Assembly: GCA_000993535.1 (NCBI GenBank)
Contig: LBWG01000004.1
Span: forward strand, 1 to 51,000
DNA length: 51,000 nt
Direction of reading: 5' to 3'
Source of the DNA: Candidatus Uhrbacteria bacterium GW2011_GWF2_39_13
GTDB taxonomy: Bacteria > Patescibacteriota > Patescibacteriia > UBA9934 > GWF2-40-263
Shown here: positions 1 through 9,824 of the stretch, piece after piece
Numbering within the stretch: the stretch's first letter is position 1
Layout: each line of letters starts with the position of its first letter
Position numbers and translations under genes: made by a program
Notes under the pieces: generated by a model
The model's database searches: none
Seen by the model: the letters and a program-made list of their open reading frames with translations, nothing else
What the model was told of the DNA's origin: nothing

Positions 1-181
1 ATCTTTTATAAGATTATAACTTATTTGATATCATTTTGCAATACCGATTCCAATAAAATCTCAAATTATCCAGAGCTTTTATATGCTCCCATAGATTCTA
101 GCAATTGAGTTTCCGCGCGCCTGTACTGATGCAGAAACAGTGATTTTTGCGATAAAATAATACTAAATTCATATTTGCTTA

Positions 182-210
182 TTGACAAAGATATCAAATT
201 CATATATAAT
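182..210 (+). promoter_or_regulatory. Sigma70-type promoter of the region A gene run
   Basis: A TTGACA box at 182-187 and a TATAAT box at 205-210 are separated by 17 bases, which is a full match to the housekeeping consensus. Initiation would fall near 217, leaving a leader of about 37 bases before the first pseudopilin at 254. A GAGG at 239-242 can serve as its ribosome binding site. No other convincing promoter was noticed before 20455, so this one may drive much of the following + strand run. In the rest of 1-253 I see no gene. Confidence 0.7.
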
Positions 211-253
211 CAATAAAAGGAAGAGTTTCAAAAGCCAAGAGGATAATTAAAAA

Positions 254-952
254 ATGCGCTTGAAAATATCCAGGAGAAAAATAAGAAGGCTGAAATTTTC
301 GAGAGTAAAGTTTTTTATCTTTACCCTTATCGAGCTCCTCATGGTGATATCCATTATCGCTATCCTCGCCAGTATTTTGCTTCCGGCATTACAGAAAACC
401 AGAGAAAAAGCCTATGAAATATCGTGTAAAAGCAAGTTAAAACAGATAGGCCTCGGCATTTCAATGTATTTAAATGATAACAATGACTATTTCCCAGTAC
501 CTTATTATGAGTTCTATAAGAGATTGGAAGACCCGTATCTTCCGATTGTTAAAGACAGCGCAGGTTATTATCAGGACAGGTCAGGCATCCTGATATGTCC
601 TTCACAAAGAGAATCCTGTTTTGTGGGTACAACTTCTCCGTGGACATACTTAAGAAACTCGTATGGACACAATTATACCATGATGAGCGGTGTAGGCGCA
701 AATTATCTGAATCCCAACACGTCGGCATTGCGAATGCCAAGGGTGTTACGGCCTTCCACTTTTCTCCTGATGGCTGATTTCGACAAAGGTGGTACGACAA
801 TATATCCTGGCAATGAGACTACAGCCCCCGTATCATCCCGGCATAATCTGGGAAGTAATGTACTTTTTGCGGATTTTTCCGTACGCTGGTATTCCTACGT
901 CAGCCTTATGCATTTTCAGAATGGGATACTTACTAACTGGACATGGAAATAA
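254..952 (+). CDS. Pseudopilin-like protein, prepilin-type N-terminal domain, copy 1
   Basis: A 232-residue type IV pilin-like (pseudopilin) protein. A very basic stretch of about 25 residues (many R and K) precedes FTLIELL, followed by a hydrophobic helix ending in [13 protein letters not shown]; this is the N-methylation/cleavage region that anchors such proteins in the inner membrane before prepilin peptidase processing. The C-terminal part carries the H-X9-D motif of the H-X9-DG family ([13 protein letters not shown]), with F in place of G. The residue before the cleavage-site F is I, not the usual G. It is a close paralogue of the next gene. GAGG at 239-242 supports the ATG at 254. The role in this phylum is not established; secretion or display of neighbouring glycan-active proteins is inference. 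Confidence 0.88.
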   Translation: MRLKISRRKIRRLKFSRVKFFIFTLIELLMVISIIAILASILLPALQKTREKAYEISCKSKLKQIGLGISMYLNDNNDYFPVPYYEFYKRLEDPYLPIVKDSAGYYQDRSGILICPSQRESCFVGTTSPWTYLRNSYGHNYTMMSGVGANYLNPNTSALRMPRVLRPSTFLLMADFDKGGTTIYPGNETTAPVSSRHNLGSNVLFADFSVRWYSYVSLMHFQNGILTNWTWK

Positions 953-975
953 AAATTCTAAAACCGAGAAAATAT

Positions 976-1629
976 ATGAAAAAGAAATCATCAGGACTAA
1001 AATCTTTTGTTTTCACTCTCATTGAGCTCCTTATGGTTATTTCTATTATCGCTATTTTGGCAACTATATTGCTTCCCGCACTGCAAAAAACTAGAAATAA
1101 AGCTTATGAAATAGCCTGTAAAAACAAACTCAAGCAAATAGGTCTTGGTCTCTCAATGTATTTAAATGACAACAATGAATATTTCCCCTATCCTTACTAT
1201 TACTATTATATGAGGCTGGAATCTCCGTATCTTCCGATTGTTAAAGACAGTGCCGGTTACTATCAGGATAAGTCTGGAATACTTATTTGCCCGTCAGACC
1301 GTAATCCAGGATATTGTGTGACTTCAGGCACATTGAAATATTTGAAAGCTTCCTATGGGCACAATTACACTTCCATGGAGGGTTTCGCTGTGCGTCTCTC
1401 AAAAGTTGTCAGGCCCTCATTTTTCCTTATGATGGCTGATTCCGGAGCAGCCGCACTCGGAAACTCTACAGGCTGCATCAATCCATATGACCCATCGGCA
1501 AATCCAGTCGCGGCATGGCATAATAATGGAAGCAATGTGCTTTTCGGAGACCTTTCGGTACGCTGGTATTTATATACCGATATAACATACTTCCGAAATG
1601 GTATCCCTTCATATTGGAAAAATGAATAA
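976..1629 (+). CDS. Pseudopilin-like protein, prepilin-type N-terminal domain, copy 2
   Basis: A second pseudopilin, very similar to the preceding one: blocks such as [31 protein letters not shown] and SGILICPS recur in the same order, so the pair arose by tandem duplication. The motif FTLIELL is followed by a hydrophobic helix; the C-terminal motif is [13 protein letters not shown], with L instead of G in H-X9-DG. The longest frame begins at 943 and overlaps the first gene by 10 bases, but 976 gives an MKKK start and a 12-residue leader like those of the pseudopilins at 14843 and 42174, so I prefer it. The residue before the cleavage-site F is V. The product should sit in the inner membrane and project outward. 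Confidence 0.86.
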   Translation: MKKKSSGLKSFVFTLIELLMVISIIAILATILLPALQKTRNKAYEIACKNKLKQIGLGLSMYLNDNNEYFPYPYYYYYMRLESPYLPIVKDSAGYYQDKSGILICPSDRNPGYCVTSGTLKYLKASYGHNYTSMEGFAVRLSKVVRPSFFLMMADSGAAALGNSTGCINPYDPSANPVAAWHNNGSNVLFGDLSVRWYLYTDITYFRNGIPSYWKNE

Positions 1630-1669
1630 GATATATGAAATATCAAATTAAAAAAAGAAAGAGCTGAGT

Positions 1670-4600
1670 ATGAAAAAAATCGCCTTGTTTTTTGTCATCG
1701 CGTCACAATTCATTGGAACTCTTTTTGCGGAAGATAAAGTGGACTTTCCTTCCTACGTTCCTTTGCTGGATACTCCCAACTCTTGGGAGACAGGTGAATA
1801 CTGGAAAGCATTTAAGCCTGGTGTCCCCGGATATCCTTTTCCTAAAGATTTTTATTTTGCCGAAAACGGAAATTATATAAGAATGTATCCTGAAAAAGCA
1901 AAGATTTTTTACATGACAGGTATTTTGCAGAAAACTATACCTGGGCATTGGAGCATAAGGGATTTCGACCCTGAAAGATATGCCAAGGCATCCCCTGCGG
2001 TAAAACAGATGGTTGATTCTTACATTAACAACAAATACCCTATCCCGACTATTTTATACCATGCGGCGAAAGGTAGTGAATTACCAACAAAAGAGGCAAT
2101 GAAAAAAGCCGGCGACTTATGGATGGGAGATGGAATGCCGGAGGAAATCATATATCGCCTTGAACCAGTCTTTCAGTATTTGAAAGACGGAACTATCTGG
2201 AAAGGCTCATCCATGTCCTGTACGACGGAAGACGCGTTAACTAAATTTTTTAAGGAAAACCTTATACCGCGCCTTGAAAAGGAATTGCCCTTCTGCAAGG
2301 ATCAGAAACATAAATGGACAAGGAAAGAATTGAGAAAATTATGCGATATATACTGCGAGGAATATGCGAATAACGCATCGTCAAGACCTATTGCATGGGG
2401 TATGTTTCTCAGCCCTTACTATCTTGCGTCGCGTTCCGATGTCATGACCGTTGCGGAAAAAGGCGCCGATGATTTTGCAGGGGCCCGAGCAAGAGGAATG
2501 ATAAGACAGTCAGGCGGAAAGAAAGTATTCTACACTTGGCGCGGTCATGAACCTACCGAGAAATACGCCTATTTCAAGAACGGTGCCCGTTTATCCTGCC
2601 GCCAGGACAGGGCGGAACAGGGGCTGCCTCTCCCTCACATGTGGTACTATCTCTTCAATCCTTATTTTAAAGGGGCGAACTATTCCACAATAGAAAGCAT
2701 GACCGGCTCCCTGATACAGAATATAGAAGGGGACGGGAATTATCAATTATCAACACTTGGATATATTTTCAATAAAATGATTGATTATACGGAACGTCAC
2801 CCGGACAGGGGTGTCGCGTATACGCCTGTTGCTCTGCTGATGGATTACAATCATGACTCGGGCCATTTCAGTCAAAACGGAACAACATATTCCTCCGCCA
2901 ACATTCCTTTTGACGATGCCGATCAAATGAATTCAGGACTTATCAGTGATTTGTTTTTCACTGAACACAGACATGTAAAAGGCTCGAAAAATTATTCCGT
3001 AATTGCGTCCTACGGAGAACTTTTTGACATACTCAGTCCAAATCCGGAAAAAGGCATAGATCCGAAAATTTTTGATGGATATAAAGTTATCTTTGCGATG
3101 GGAGGGCTTGAACTCGACCAGAAATACGCACAGGTACTTACAAATTATGTCAAAAACGGCGGAACTCTGGTAATGAACATAAAAGATCTAAATAAATTCA
3201 TGCCCCTTGATTTTTTGGGTGTTTCTAAAACTGGAGAGACAGCTAAAGGAAATATGATAAAAAATAATATAAGCGGAAAAGAGTTTAAAGAAAATACTTT
3301 CACCTATACTCCCCTTGCTTTGAAGAATGCCGTGGCGCTTTATTCCTGTAAGTCTTCCCCTTTAATAACAAGATCTAAAGTTGGGAGAGGTTATGCCGTC
3401 CTGATAGGATTAGACTATATGTTACAGGATGAAACAGTTACTGCCGGGACTTGGAAAAAGTGGCAGAAAAAGCCTCTTCTGAATTTCACGGGCGATTTCA
3501 TTGCGCATCTTACGGCAGGGCTTACCCCGCTTGAGATCCGCATTCGCCCTGAAGACAGAGGAGATATAACATGGCTGATAAGCAAGAAAGGCGACGGATG
3601 GACTGTAACGCTGTTTGATTATTCTCTGGAAAAAGAACTATCAATTTCAAATGCCCGTACAGCGTCGATATCTGCGAAATACAATTACCAATCAATACCA
3701 TTTGAGATTATCTGCAAGGCCCCGATGAAAGATGTCATGGAACAATATGAAGACCGTGACGTTAACTATGAAACAATCAACGGCAATATAGTTGTCAAAG
3801 AAAGCATGAAGGCAGGGGACATAAGGGTATATGATTTCCAGCCGCATAAAATTGTGCTGCCCCCGCGTGAAAGATTTGTCAATTACGCGTTGAACAAACC
3901 CGTTAAAGTATCTTCCACACTAAAAAAATACACTGCGCGTCCTGCTGTTGATGGAAGATGCGACAATGATGATTTCTGGCAGTCCGGAGCAAATAAGACA
4001 GGCCGTGCTTTTGAGATGCCGCAGTGGCTGGAAGTAGATCTCGGAGATATAAAAACCATAGACCATATCTATGTCCAGTTCCATTGCTGGGATGATAGAA
4101 GTCCTGAAGTCCGTCACTTCATTTATAAATATTATATAGAAGCTTCGGAAGATGGAAAGACATGGCAGAAGGTGATTGATGAAAGCAATAACGAGGACAT
4201 CGTAAATCCAATGGGCCTTGAACGCTGGTTCAATCCGGTTAAGGCCCGTTATGTAAAACTGACGGTCTTGAGAAATTCAGGTTTTTCAGGTGCACAGGTG
4301 GTGGAGTTTCAGGTAATGGGTGAGGAAAAAGAAAAATTCCAGCCGGAGAGAAAATCCATCATCCCCAAATGGCAGGTACAGTTCCCAGACGAAATAAAAA
4401 ACGTTCCGGAAAAAAAGAAAAAATACCTTACGGAAATGACTCCTGAAACAGTGAAACCAGGTTGGATGCCGGCAGGAAAAGAATGGAAAGAAATGAACGG
4501 ATGGGTCACGTTATACACGGATAATTCTGATGAGGGCGGGGCCTTCACAAAAAGCATTTACGGAGAAAGCGTATTCGAAGCAGTTTATGATATCCCGCCT

Positions 4601-4849
4601 GACGCGATAAAATTCGTCTCGGCAATCGGCTTGGGGAGTAAGAGCCGTGAAGCTTCCGTTGAATTCAAAGTATTTGTTGACGGTAATGAGAAATTCAACA
4701 GTGGCCTTTACCGCTTTGGTATGCCCGTACTCCCGGTTATTGTCGAGGTAGGTGGCGCAAAAAAACTTAAACTTGCTGTTACGGATGCCGGAGACGGTAT
4801 AGCTAACGACTACGCATGGTGGGGCGACGCAAGGTTTATTTTTAAATAG
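1670..4849 (+). CDS. Large secreted glycan-active protein with F5/8C and NPCBM modules
   Basis: A 1059-residue protein with a clear signal peptide (MKKIALFFVIASQ...FAED). The first 450 or so residues look like a glycoside hydrolase barrel of a family I cannot name. Residues about 460-600 resemble the Rossmann-like domain of beta-galactosidase trimerisation or GATase type (FDGYKVIFAMGG ... VKNGGTLVMN). Residues about 740-885 form an F5/8 type C (discoidin) module (NKPVKVSSTL, AVDGRCDNDDFW, WLEVDLGDI, ARYVKLTVL). The C-terminus from about 930 is an NPCBM/NEW2-like module (DGNEKFNSGLYR, KLKLAVTDAGDG). Both modules typically bind galactose-type glycans. It probably acts in the periplasm or outside the cell. 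It follows the pseudopilin pair by 40 bases, with AAAGAG before the ATG. The substrate is unknown. Confidence 0.8.
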   Translation: MKKIALFFVIASQFIGTLFAEDKVDFPSYVPLLDTPNSWETGEYWKAFKPGVPGYPFPKDFYFAENGNYIRMYPEKAKIFYMTGILQKTIPGHWSIRDFDPERYAKASPAVKQMVDSYINNKYPIPTILYHAAKGSELPTKEAMKKAGDLWMGDGMPEEIIYRLEPVFQYLKDGTIWKGSSMSCTTEDALTKFFKENLIPRLEKELPFCKDQKHKWTRKELRKLCDIYCEEYANNASSRPIAWGMFLSPYYLASRSDVMTVAEKGADDFAGARARGMIRQSGGKKVFYTWRGHEPTEKYAYFKNGARLSCRQDRAEQGLPLPHMWYYLFNPYFKGANYSTIESMTGSLIQNIEGDGNYQLSTLGYIFNKMIDYTERHPDRGVAYTPVALLMDYNHDSGHFSQNGTTYSSANIPFDDADQMNSGLISDLFFTEHRHVKGSKNYSVIASYGELFDILSPNPEKGIDPKIFDGYKVIFAMGGLELDQKYAQVLTNYVKNGGTLVMNIKDLNKFMPLDFLGVSKTGETAKGNMIKNNISGKEFKENTFTYTPLALKNAVALYSCKSSPLITRSKVGRGYAVLIGLDYMLQDETVTAGTWKKWQKKPLLNFTGDFIAHLTAGLTPLEIRIRPEDRGDITWLISKKGDGWTVTLFDYSLEKELSISNARTASISAKYNYQSIPFEIICKAPMKDVMEQYEDRDVNYETINGNIVVKESMKAGDIRVYDFQPHKIVLPPRERFVNYALNKPVKVSSTLKKYTARPAVDGRCDNDDFWQSGANKTGRAFEMPQWLEVDLGDIKTIDHIYVQFHCWDDRSPEVRHFIYKYYIEASEDGKTWQKVIDESNNEDIVNPMGLERWFNPVKARYVKLTVLRNSGFSGAQVVEFQVMGEEKEKFQPERKSIIPKWQVQFPDEIKNVPEKKKKYLTEMTPETVKPGWMPAGKEWKEMNGWVTLYTDNSDEGGAFTKSIYGESVFEAVYDIPPDAIKFVSAIGLGSKSREASVEFKVFVDGNEKFNSGLYRFGMPVLPVIVEVGGAKKLKLAVTDAGDGIANDYAWWGDARFIFK

Positions 4850-4909
4850 AAAACCACAAAAAATTGTCTGCTTTTGTGACTGAATAAGATGAGCAGAAAG
4901 AATTACAAC

Positions 4910-5746
4910 ATGCATTACTTAAAAATAATTCTGGTTGGTATTTTTATTTTCCCAGTTCTCCTGGGCGCTCAGAATTTATTAATGACAGGAGATGGCGAAG
5001 CTAATTTTGACAAACTTGAGAACTGGGGTAAAACAAGTGCACAAATCGCAATAGACAGCTCTCCCTATTCAGGGAAAAGTTGTTTTAAAATGACGTCTCA
5101 ATGGGGTTCAGCCTGCGGCTCTGAATTCATCCCGGTATATCCAGACAAAAAATATAAAATATCCGGATGGTTTAAGAGGAGCGTCGATGGCGGAAAAATG
5201 AGTTTGTACTTGGGACTGATATCGTTTGATCTGAATAAAGTGTTGATTGCGTCCAAATACGTGAATACAGTTGCTGCTTCCGAAACGGAACTTGCAGTGC
5301 CATGTAAAGCGGGAGATATTGTAATACAGGTTAAAGATGCTTCAAAGTGGAAAATAAAAACTAAATATAATTTCATTGCTTTTGCAACTGATAACTCCGG
5401 AACGTACAGAGATCTTCCCAATTCGAATATCACACCTGTAATCAGCGCAGAAAAACAGGATAACTCTTGGAAAATTACGCTGTCAGAGCCCTGCGGAAAG
5501 GCTTATCCTGAGAATACTCCTGTCCGCTTGCATCATGACGGTAGTAATTACACTATGTCCGCTGTTGCGCCCTCTTTTACCGCTTATGACTGGGAAAAAT
5601 ATTCTACAGAAATCAATGCTATAGCCAAATCAGGTACTCCCGGCAATCAATTCTGTCCCGGAACAAAATATGTTAAAGTTGCAATTTTGGCTACAGGCAG
5701 AGGAATAACTTATTTTGACAATTTTAGTTTTGAAGAAGTAAAATGA
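4910..5746 (+). CDS. Secreted carbohydrate-binding-module-like protein
   Basis: A secreted protein of about 278 residues. The N-terminus after MHYLKIILVGIF is a signal peptide ending near LGAQ. Residues about 20-110 have the look of a CBM4/9/22-type jelly roll (NLLMTGDGEANFDKLENW, SSPYSGKSCFKM, YPDKKYKISGWFK), and the end (YVKVAILATGRGITYFDNFSFEEV) completes such a fold, with an insertion between. A longer frame starts at 4889, but GAAAGAA lies about 9 bases before 4910, so the shorter start is preferred. No catalytic motif is seen. Its stop is overlapped by the long form of the sulfatase frame. It probably binds the polysaccharide attacked by its neighbours. Confidence 0.7.
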   Translation: MHYLKIILVGIFIFPVLLGAQNLLMTGDGEANFDKLENWGKTSAQIAIDSSPYSGKSCFKMTSQWGSACGSEFIPVYPDKKYKISGWFKRSVDGGKMSLYLGLISFDLNKVLIASKYVNTVAASETELAVPCKAGDIVIQVKDASKWKIKTKYNFIAFATDNSGTYRDLPNSNITPVISAEKQDNSWKITLSEPCGKAYPENTPVRLHHDGSNYTMSAVAPSFTAYDWEKYSTEINAIAKSGTPGNQFCPGTKYVKVAILATGRGITYFDNFSFEEVK

Positions 5747-5784
5747 GTTCTGATGAGAAACAGAAAAAAAAGGAGCCCCTGAAA

Positions 5785-7239
5785 ATGCCGTTAATTGAAA
5801 TAGGAAATAAACGTATGATCAAAAAAAATATTCTGTTTTTTATGACAGACCAGCTTTTATGGAATGCTTTAGGATATGCCGGGCATCCAATTGTAAAAAC
5901 ACCAAACCTAGACCGTCTTGCACAAAAGAGTTTGAACTTTCCAAATGCATTTTGTGTAAGTCCGGTATGTGTACCTGCTCGAATCTCTCTTTTCTGTGGC
6001 CAATATCCCCATAAACATGGACAAGCAACGAACCTTCCAGTCAAAGAAGGGACTAAAATGTTTATTGAAACGTTAACTGCCAATGGCTATCACACAGCCG
6101 CTGTAGGCAAGCTACATTTGATGCCGATTTCGAGAGAAACAAAAAGGTTTAAAACGTTGAAGCTACATGACGGTTATTCAAAAGCTGAAGAGTCTGACTA
6201 TGTGAAATATTTGGAAAAAGTAAAACCTGAATATGCCCCATTAAATATGCATGGGTATCCGGAAGAGAAAAAAGAGGGAGTAATATCAGGCAAAAATGCT
6301 ATTACAGGGGAAAAATATGAAACTATCATTCTGGGTACGTCAAAAGTCCCTAAGGAATACTTCTACACACAATTCATATCAGATAAAACAATAGAATTCC
6401 TGGAAACCTGCAATAAAGAAAATCCCTTTTTCCTTTTCGTTTCATTTTTGGGTCCCCATAGTCCTTTTATCGTTCCAGAACCATATAATACTTTGTACAA
6501 CCCCGATGATATTCCTGTCCCTGAAACAGTAAAAGAAGATCTCTCCTCAAAACCCAAATCGCAATATCAGAGAAGGAGCCTTTGGGGAATGGAGTATGTG
6601 TCAAATGAACAACTGCAAAAGATAACATCTCTGTATTACGCGCATATAACTCTTATCGACGAACACGTGGGAAAAATCCTGAAAAGACTTGAAGAACTTA
6701 ATCTATATGATGATACAATTATTGTTTTTTCTTCCGATCATGGGGAATTTCTAGGCAATCATGGCCTCTTTTATAAAGGTGCTATGTATGATGAGGCTAC
6801 AAAGATTCCTCTTCTGATACATGATACAGAAATGCGTTCTTCCCGCAAGATAGATGAACTTGTCTCACAAATTGACATAATGCCTACTCTTCTGGACTTA
6901 GTAAATATTCCTCTTCCTGAATGGAATCAGGGAAAAAGTTTAAAGCCGCTTATTGATGGAAAAGTATCATCCGTAAGAGACGAGGTGTTTTTTGAGATTA
7001 GGAACGCCGACGATGGTTTAGGTTACAATATCGCGCCCGGATATATAGTCGGATGCAGAGACAAGGATTACCTTTTTTCTTACGAAGTTAATAAATATCA
7101 CGATCTCTTTGAAGGTGAACTCTATGATCTGAAAAAAGACCCCCGTCAAATAAATAACCTTTATAATAAGACGGAGTATAAAGGAAAAAATAATGAATTC
7201 AAGGAACGAATTCTGAACTGGTTTATAGCAACGCAATAA
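5785..7239 (+). CDS. Sulfatase, Cys-type, without signal peptide
   Basis: A member of the arylsulfatase/alkaline phosphatase superfamily, 484 residues, predicted to remove sulfate esters from a sugar. The active-site motif C-V-P-A-R (Cys at residue 62) fits C-x-P-x-R, in which the Cys is converted to formylglycine by FGE or anSME. Metal and substrate motifs include MTDQ near the start, PNLDRLA, VGKLH, SFLGPHSPF and SSDHGEFLGNHG. The start at 5785 is chosen because AGGAG at 5771-5775 lies 9 bases before it; the longer frame from 5743 overlaps the previous gene by ATGA. No signal peptide is visible, so desulfation may happen in the cytoplasm on imported oligosaccharides, which is inference. No sulfatase-maturing enzyme lies in the window. 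Confidence 0.92.
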   Translation: MPLIEIGNKRMIKKNILFFMTDQLLWNALGYAGHPIVKTPNLDRLAQKSLNFPNAFCVSPVCVPARISLFCGQYPHKHGQATNLPVKEGTKMFIETLTANGYHTAAVGKLHLMPISRETKRFKTLKLHDGYSKAEESDYVKYLEKVKPEYAPLNMHGYPEEKKEGVISGKNAITGEKYETIILGTSKVPKEYFYTQFISDKTIEFLETCNKENPFFLFVSFLGPHSPFIVPEPYNTLYNPDDIPVPETVKEDLSSKPKSQYQRRSLWGMEYVSNEQLQKITSLYYAHITLIDEHVGKILKRLEELNLYDDTIIVFSSDHGEFLGNHGLFYKGAMYDEATKIPLLIHDTEMRSSRKIDELVSQIDIMPTLLDLVNIPLPEWNQGKSLKPLIDGKVSSVRDEVFFEIRNADDGLGYNIAPGYIVGCRDKDYLFSYEVNKYHDLFEGELYDLKKDPRQINNLYNKTEYKGKNNEFKERILNWFIATQ

Positions 7240-7306
7240 TTTTATCATAAATTTGAAAAAGACAGCATGTGCTGGTGCCATGTTAACTTGAAACAGGAGA
7301 ATAAAA

Positions 7307-9151
7307 ATGCAGTTGTCTGAGTATCCGCTTCAGGAAAAAGTCAACGCGTTTGTTGAAAAACTGGAAGTGCTTCCAGTAACGGGAACGACAAAAATAGACA
7401 AAGATTTTTACCTTGACTTAAGTGAAAAAATTGTTTGCCCCGCGTTGAAATGGCAGAACAGTGATGGACAGATAATAGACCCGTTTGAAGGGTATTCCGT
7501 ACCGATGGCGACAGCCCGTTTTGTCGGGGCCTGCGCCGGACTTATTCTCGGAGGGCGCGGAGATGAAAAAATAATCAATGCGTGTATCTCAGGCATGAAC
7601 GCGGCATGTAAAACCGTCTCAATTTCAACTGAAAAATATATTATAGGCAGTCCCGCGTTTTATGTCAAAGAGCTTATGCTGGGCTTTAAAGCATTGAAAG
7701 GCAAAGTCGATAAAAAGAAACTTTCACTTTGGATAAAACAGCTCAACTCATATAAGCTGGACATAGCCGCTGTTTCAATGAGGCATGAGTTTGACAAACA
7801 GCCTGAATGGCACAGCAGGCAAATACCCGGCAACGGCCTGACTTTTTTAATAGCCGGGGAAATGATGAAAAAATTTTACGGCATGGCCGATAACAGCGAG
7901 TGGATCGAGAAACAGATGCCTTATCTTCCGCAGAAATTCACCGAATTCGGGATGTGGAGGGATTCAGGGGACCCCATGACTTACGACTGGGTTCCAAGGA
8001 TGAACCTTTCGCTGGCATTGCTCTACGGCTATAACGGGAATTACAAAAACGAGATAGACGAATATCTGCGGCGCGGCGCGCTGACTATGCTTTTTTATCT
8101 TTCAACAAGCGGCGAAGCTCCCTATGGGGGAAGAAGCAGTCAGAACAACCACAATGAAGTTACCATCGCGCTTATTTGCGAATACGAGGCGAACAGATAC
8201 GCAAAACTCGGGAAAACAAAATTGGCCGGGGCTTTCAAAAGGGCCGCTCACAAGGCCCTGCTTTCCATTAAAAGATTTATTGACATGAAACCTTTCAGAA
8301 ACACAAAAAATTCTTTTCCTCCAGAAAAAGAACATGGCAGGGAAGCCAGTTACGGTTTTTACAGCGTATATTCTCTTCTTACCGCAAGTCAGCTGGGTAT
8401 TACATATACATTGGCAAATGATGAGATAGAGGAAGCCCCGTTGCCGCAGGAAATTTGTGGATACGCTTTTGAGCTCCCTGGTGCTTTTCATAAAGTCTTC
8501 GCGTCATGCGGAGATTACCATATCGAAATAGACACTAATGCGTCTTTCACCTATGACGCTACCGGCTTGGGCAGAATACATCGAAAGGAATTTCCATCTG
8601 AACTGGGAATATCCACTTCCATTGTTTCTCATGGAAATTTTCTTCCCCTGCCGCCAGCCAGTGAAAGAAACATATGCATCGGTCCAGGATGGGTTGATAA
8701 TGCCGGAAAAAAATACTGGCTTTCAGAGTTCTGGGAACAAATAGAAAAAACAGAAACCAAAATATTGAAAGAAGATACGGCAAGTGTTGAATTTTCAATA
8801 AGTTATACCATGAAAAATGAAAAATGGGGATGCCGTGTGATAAAAGAACACTATCAGCTCACAAATACGGGCCTCATTATAAATTCATCTATTGAGGGCA
8901 ATGTTTCCGGTATCATTTTCCAAGTTCCACTTATGAAATTCAACGGAAAAAATAAAGGAATAATAAGAAGCTCCGAATCGTCTTTCAAGGTTCAATCAAT
9001 GAATTCCGAATATAATGTTAAATGCCTATCTAGTAATGTAAAAAGCATTATTGAACCGTTTATGGCATCTAACCGAAACGCTGATTACCAGATTGGATGT
9101 TTCATGAGTGAAAATAACAATATTACTATCAAACTTTCCATAGAAAAATAG
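7307..9151 (+). CDS. Alpha-toroid plus beta-sandwich protein, polysaccharide lyase-like
   Basis: A 614-residue protein without a signal peptide. The first 370 residues are helix-rich and look like an incomplete alpha/alpha toroid (WHSRQIPGNGLTF, FGMWRDSGDPMTYDWVPRMN, EAPYGGRSSQNNHNEV). The remainder is strand-rich, as in the heparinase II/III-like and alginate-lyase-like polysaccharide lyases. The Asn/His-rich stretch NNHNEV is a plausible catalytic site by analogy with toroid lyases, but I cannot assign a family. A strong AGGAG lies 7 bases before the ATG. It sits between the sulfatase and an SGNH esterase, which fits a role in breaking down a sulfated, acylated polysaccharide. A glycoside hydrolase of similar fold is an alternative. 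Confidence 0.6.
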   Translation: MQLSEYPLQEKVNAFVEKLEVLPVTGTTKIDKDFYLDLSEKIVCPALKWQNSDGQIIDPFEGYSVPMATARFVGACAGLILGGRGDEKIINACISGMNAACKTVSISTEKYIIGSPAFYVKELMLGFKALKGKVDKKKLSLWIKQLNSYKLDIAAVSMRHEFDKQPEWHSRQIPGNGLTFLIAGEMMKKFYGMADNSEWIEKQMPYLPQKFTEFGMWRDSGDPMTYDWVPRMNLSLALLYGYNGNYKNEIDEYLRRGALTMLFYLSTSGEAPYGGRSSQNNHNEVTIALICEYEANRYAKLGKTKLAGAFKRAAHKALLSIKRFIDMKPFRNTKNSFPPEKEHGREASYGFYSVYSLLTASQLGITYTLANDEIEEAPLPQEICGYAFELPGAFHKVFASCGDYHIEIDTNASFTYDATGLGRIHRKEFPSELGISTSIVSHGNFLPLPPASERNICIGPGWVDNAGKKYWLSEFWEQIEKTETKILKEDTASVEFSISYTMKNEKWGCRVIKEHYQLTNTGLIINSSIEGNVSGIIFQVPLMKFNGKNKGIIRSSESSFKVQSMNSEYNVKCLSSNVKSIIEPFMASNRNADYQIGCFMSENNNITIKLSIEK

Positions 9152-9170
9152 AAAAAATAAAGGAGTTAAG

Positions 9171-9824
9171 ATGAAAAGTTTATTTGTCATAGGAGACAGT
9201 ATCTCATGTTATTACGGACGTTATCTGGAAAAAATGTTATCCGGGATAATGGAGTACGACCGGAAAGGCGGGTCACACACACTGACGGATTTGGACGACT
9301 GCACCAACGGGATAAACGGCGGAGACAGTTCAATGGTACTGACATATTTAAAAGAAGTTGTAAAAAAAGAATGGTTCAATCCGGATATTCTACTTCTTAA
9401 CTGTGGACTTCACGACATAAAAACACATCCCGAAACCGGAGCACTTCAGGTACCGCTCAAACAATACAGGAAAAACCTTGACAATATATTATCAATAACC
9501 AGTGACAGGAAAATAACTGTCGTATGGGTAAGAACCACACCGCTAAACCAAAAACATTATACTGACAGCAAACTTTTTGTCAGGAGGGCGGAAAACATCA
9601 GCGAATATAATTCAGTCGCCGACCAGATTATGAAGTCAAATAATATCCCTGTCATAGATCTTTTCGCCTTCACGAAAACTCTTGGAGACGATATTTATCT
9701 CAATGGAACCGACGACGTTCATTTCAATGAAAAGGCCGCGGCAGAACAGGCCGCCTTCATCGCCGGATGGATCTACTGTCGTGTGACTCGAATTGATTGT
9801 ATAAATAAAGGAATGTATTCATGA
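9171..9824 (+). CDS. SGNH/GDSL-family hydrolase
   Basis: A 217-residue SGNH hydrolase, probably a sugar O-acyl (acetyl) esterase. Block I is FVIGDSIS (Ser10), block III is LLLNCGLHD (residues 75-82, with LH where GxND esterases have a short loop), and block V is DDVHF (Asp181, His184). The length is normal for the family. There is no signal peptide, so it should be cytoplasmic. AGGAG lies 6 bases before the ATG and 19 bases separate it from the preceding gene; its stop overlaps the next start by ATGA. Together with the sulfatase and PIG-L deacetylase it forms a set of de-decorating enzymes. Confidence 0.85.
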   Translation: MKSLFVIGDSISCYYGRYLEKMLSGIMEYDRKGGSHTLTDLDDCTNGINGGDSSMVLTYLKEVVKKEWFNPDILLLNCGLHDIKTHPETGALQVPLKQYRKNLDNILSITSDRKITVVWVRTTPLNQKHYTDSKLFVRRAENISEYNSVADQIMKSNNIPVIDLFAFTKTLGDDIYLNGTDDVHFNEKAAAEQAAFIAGWIYCRVTRIDCINKGMYS

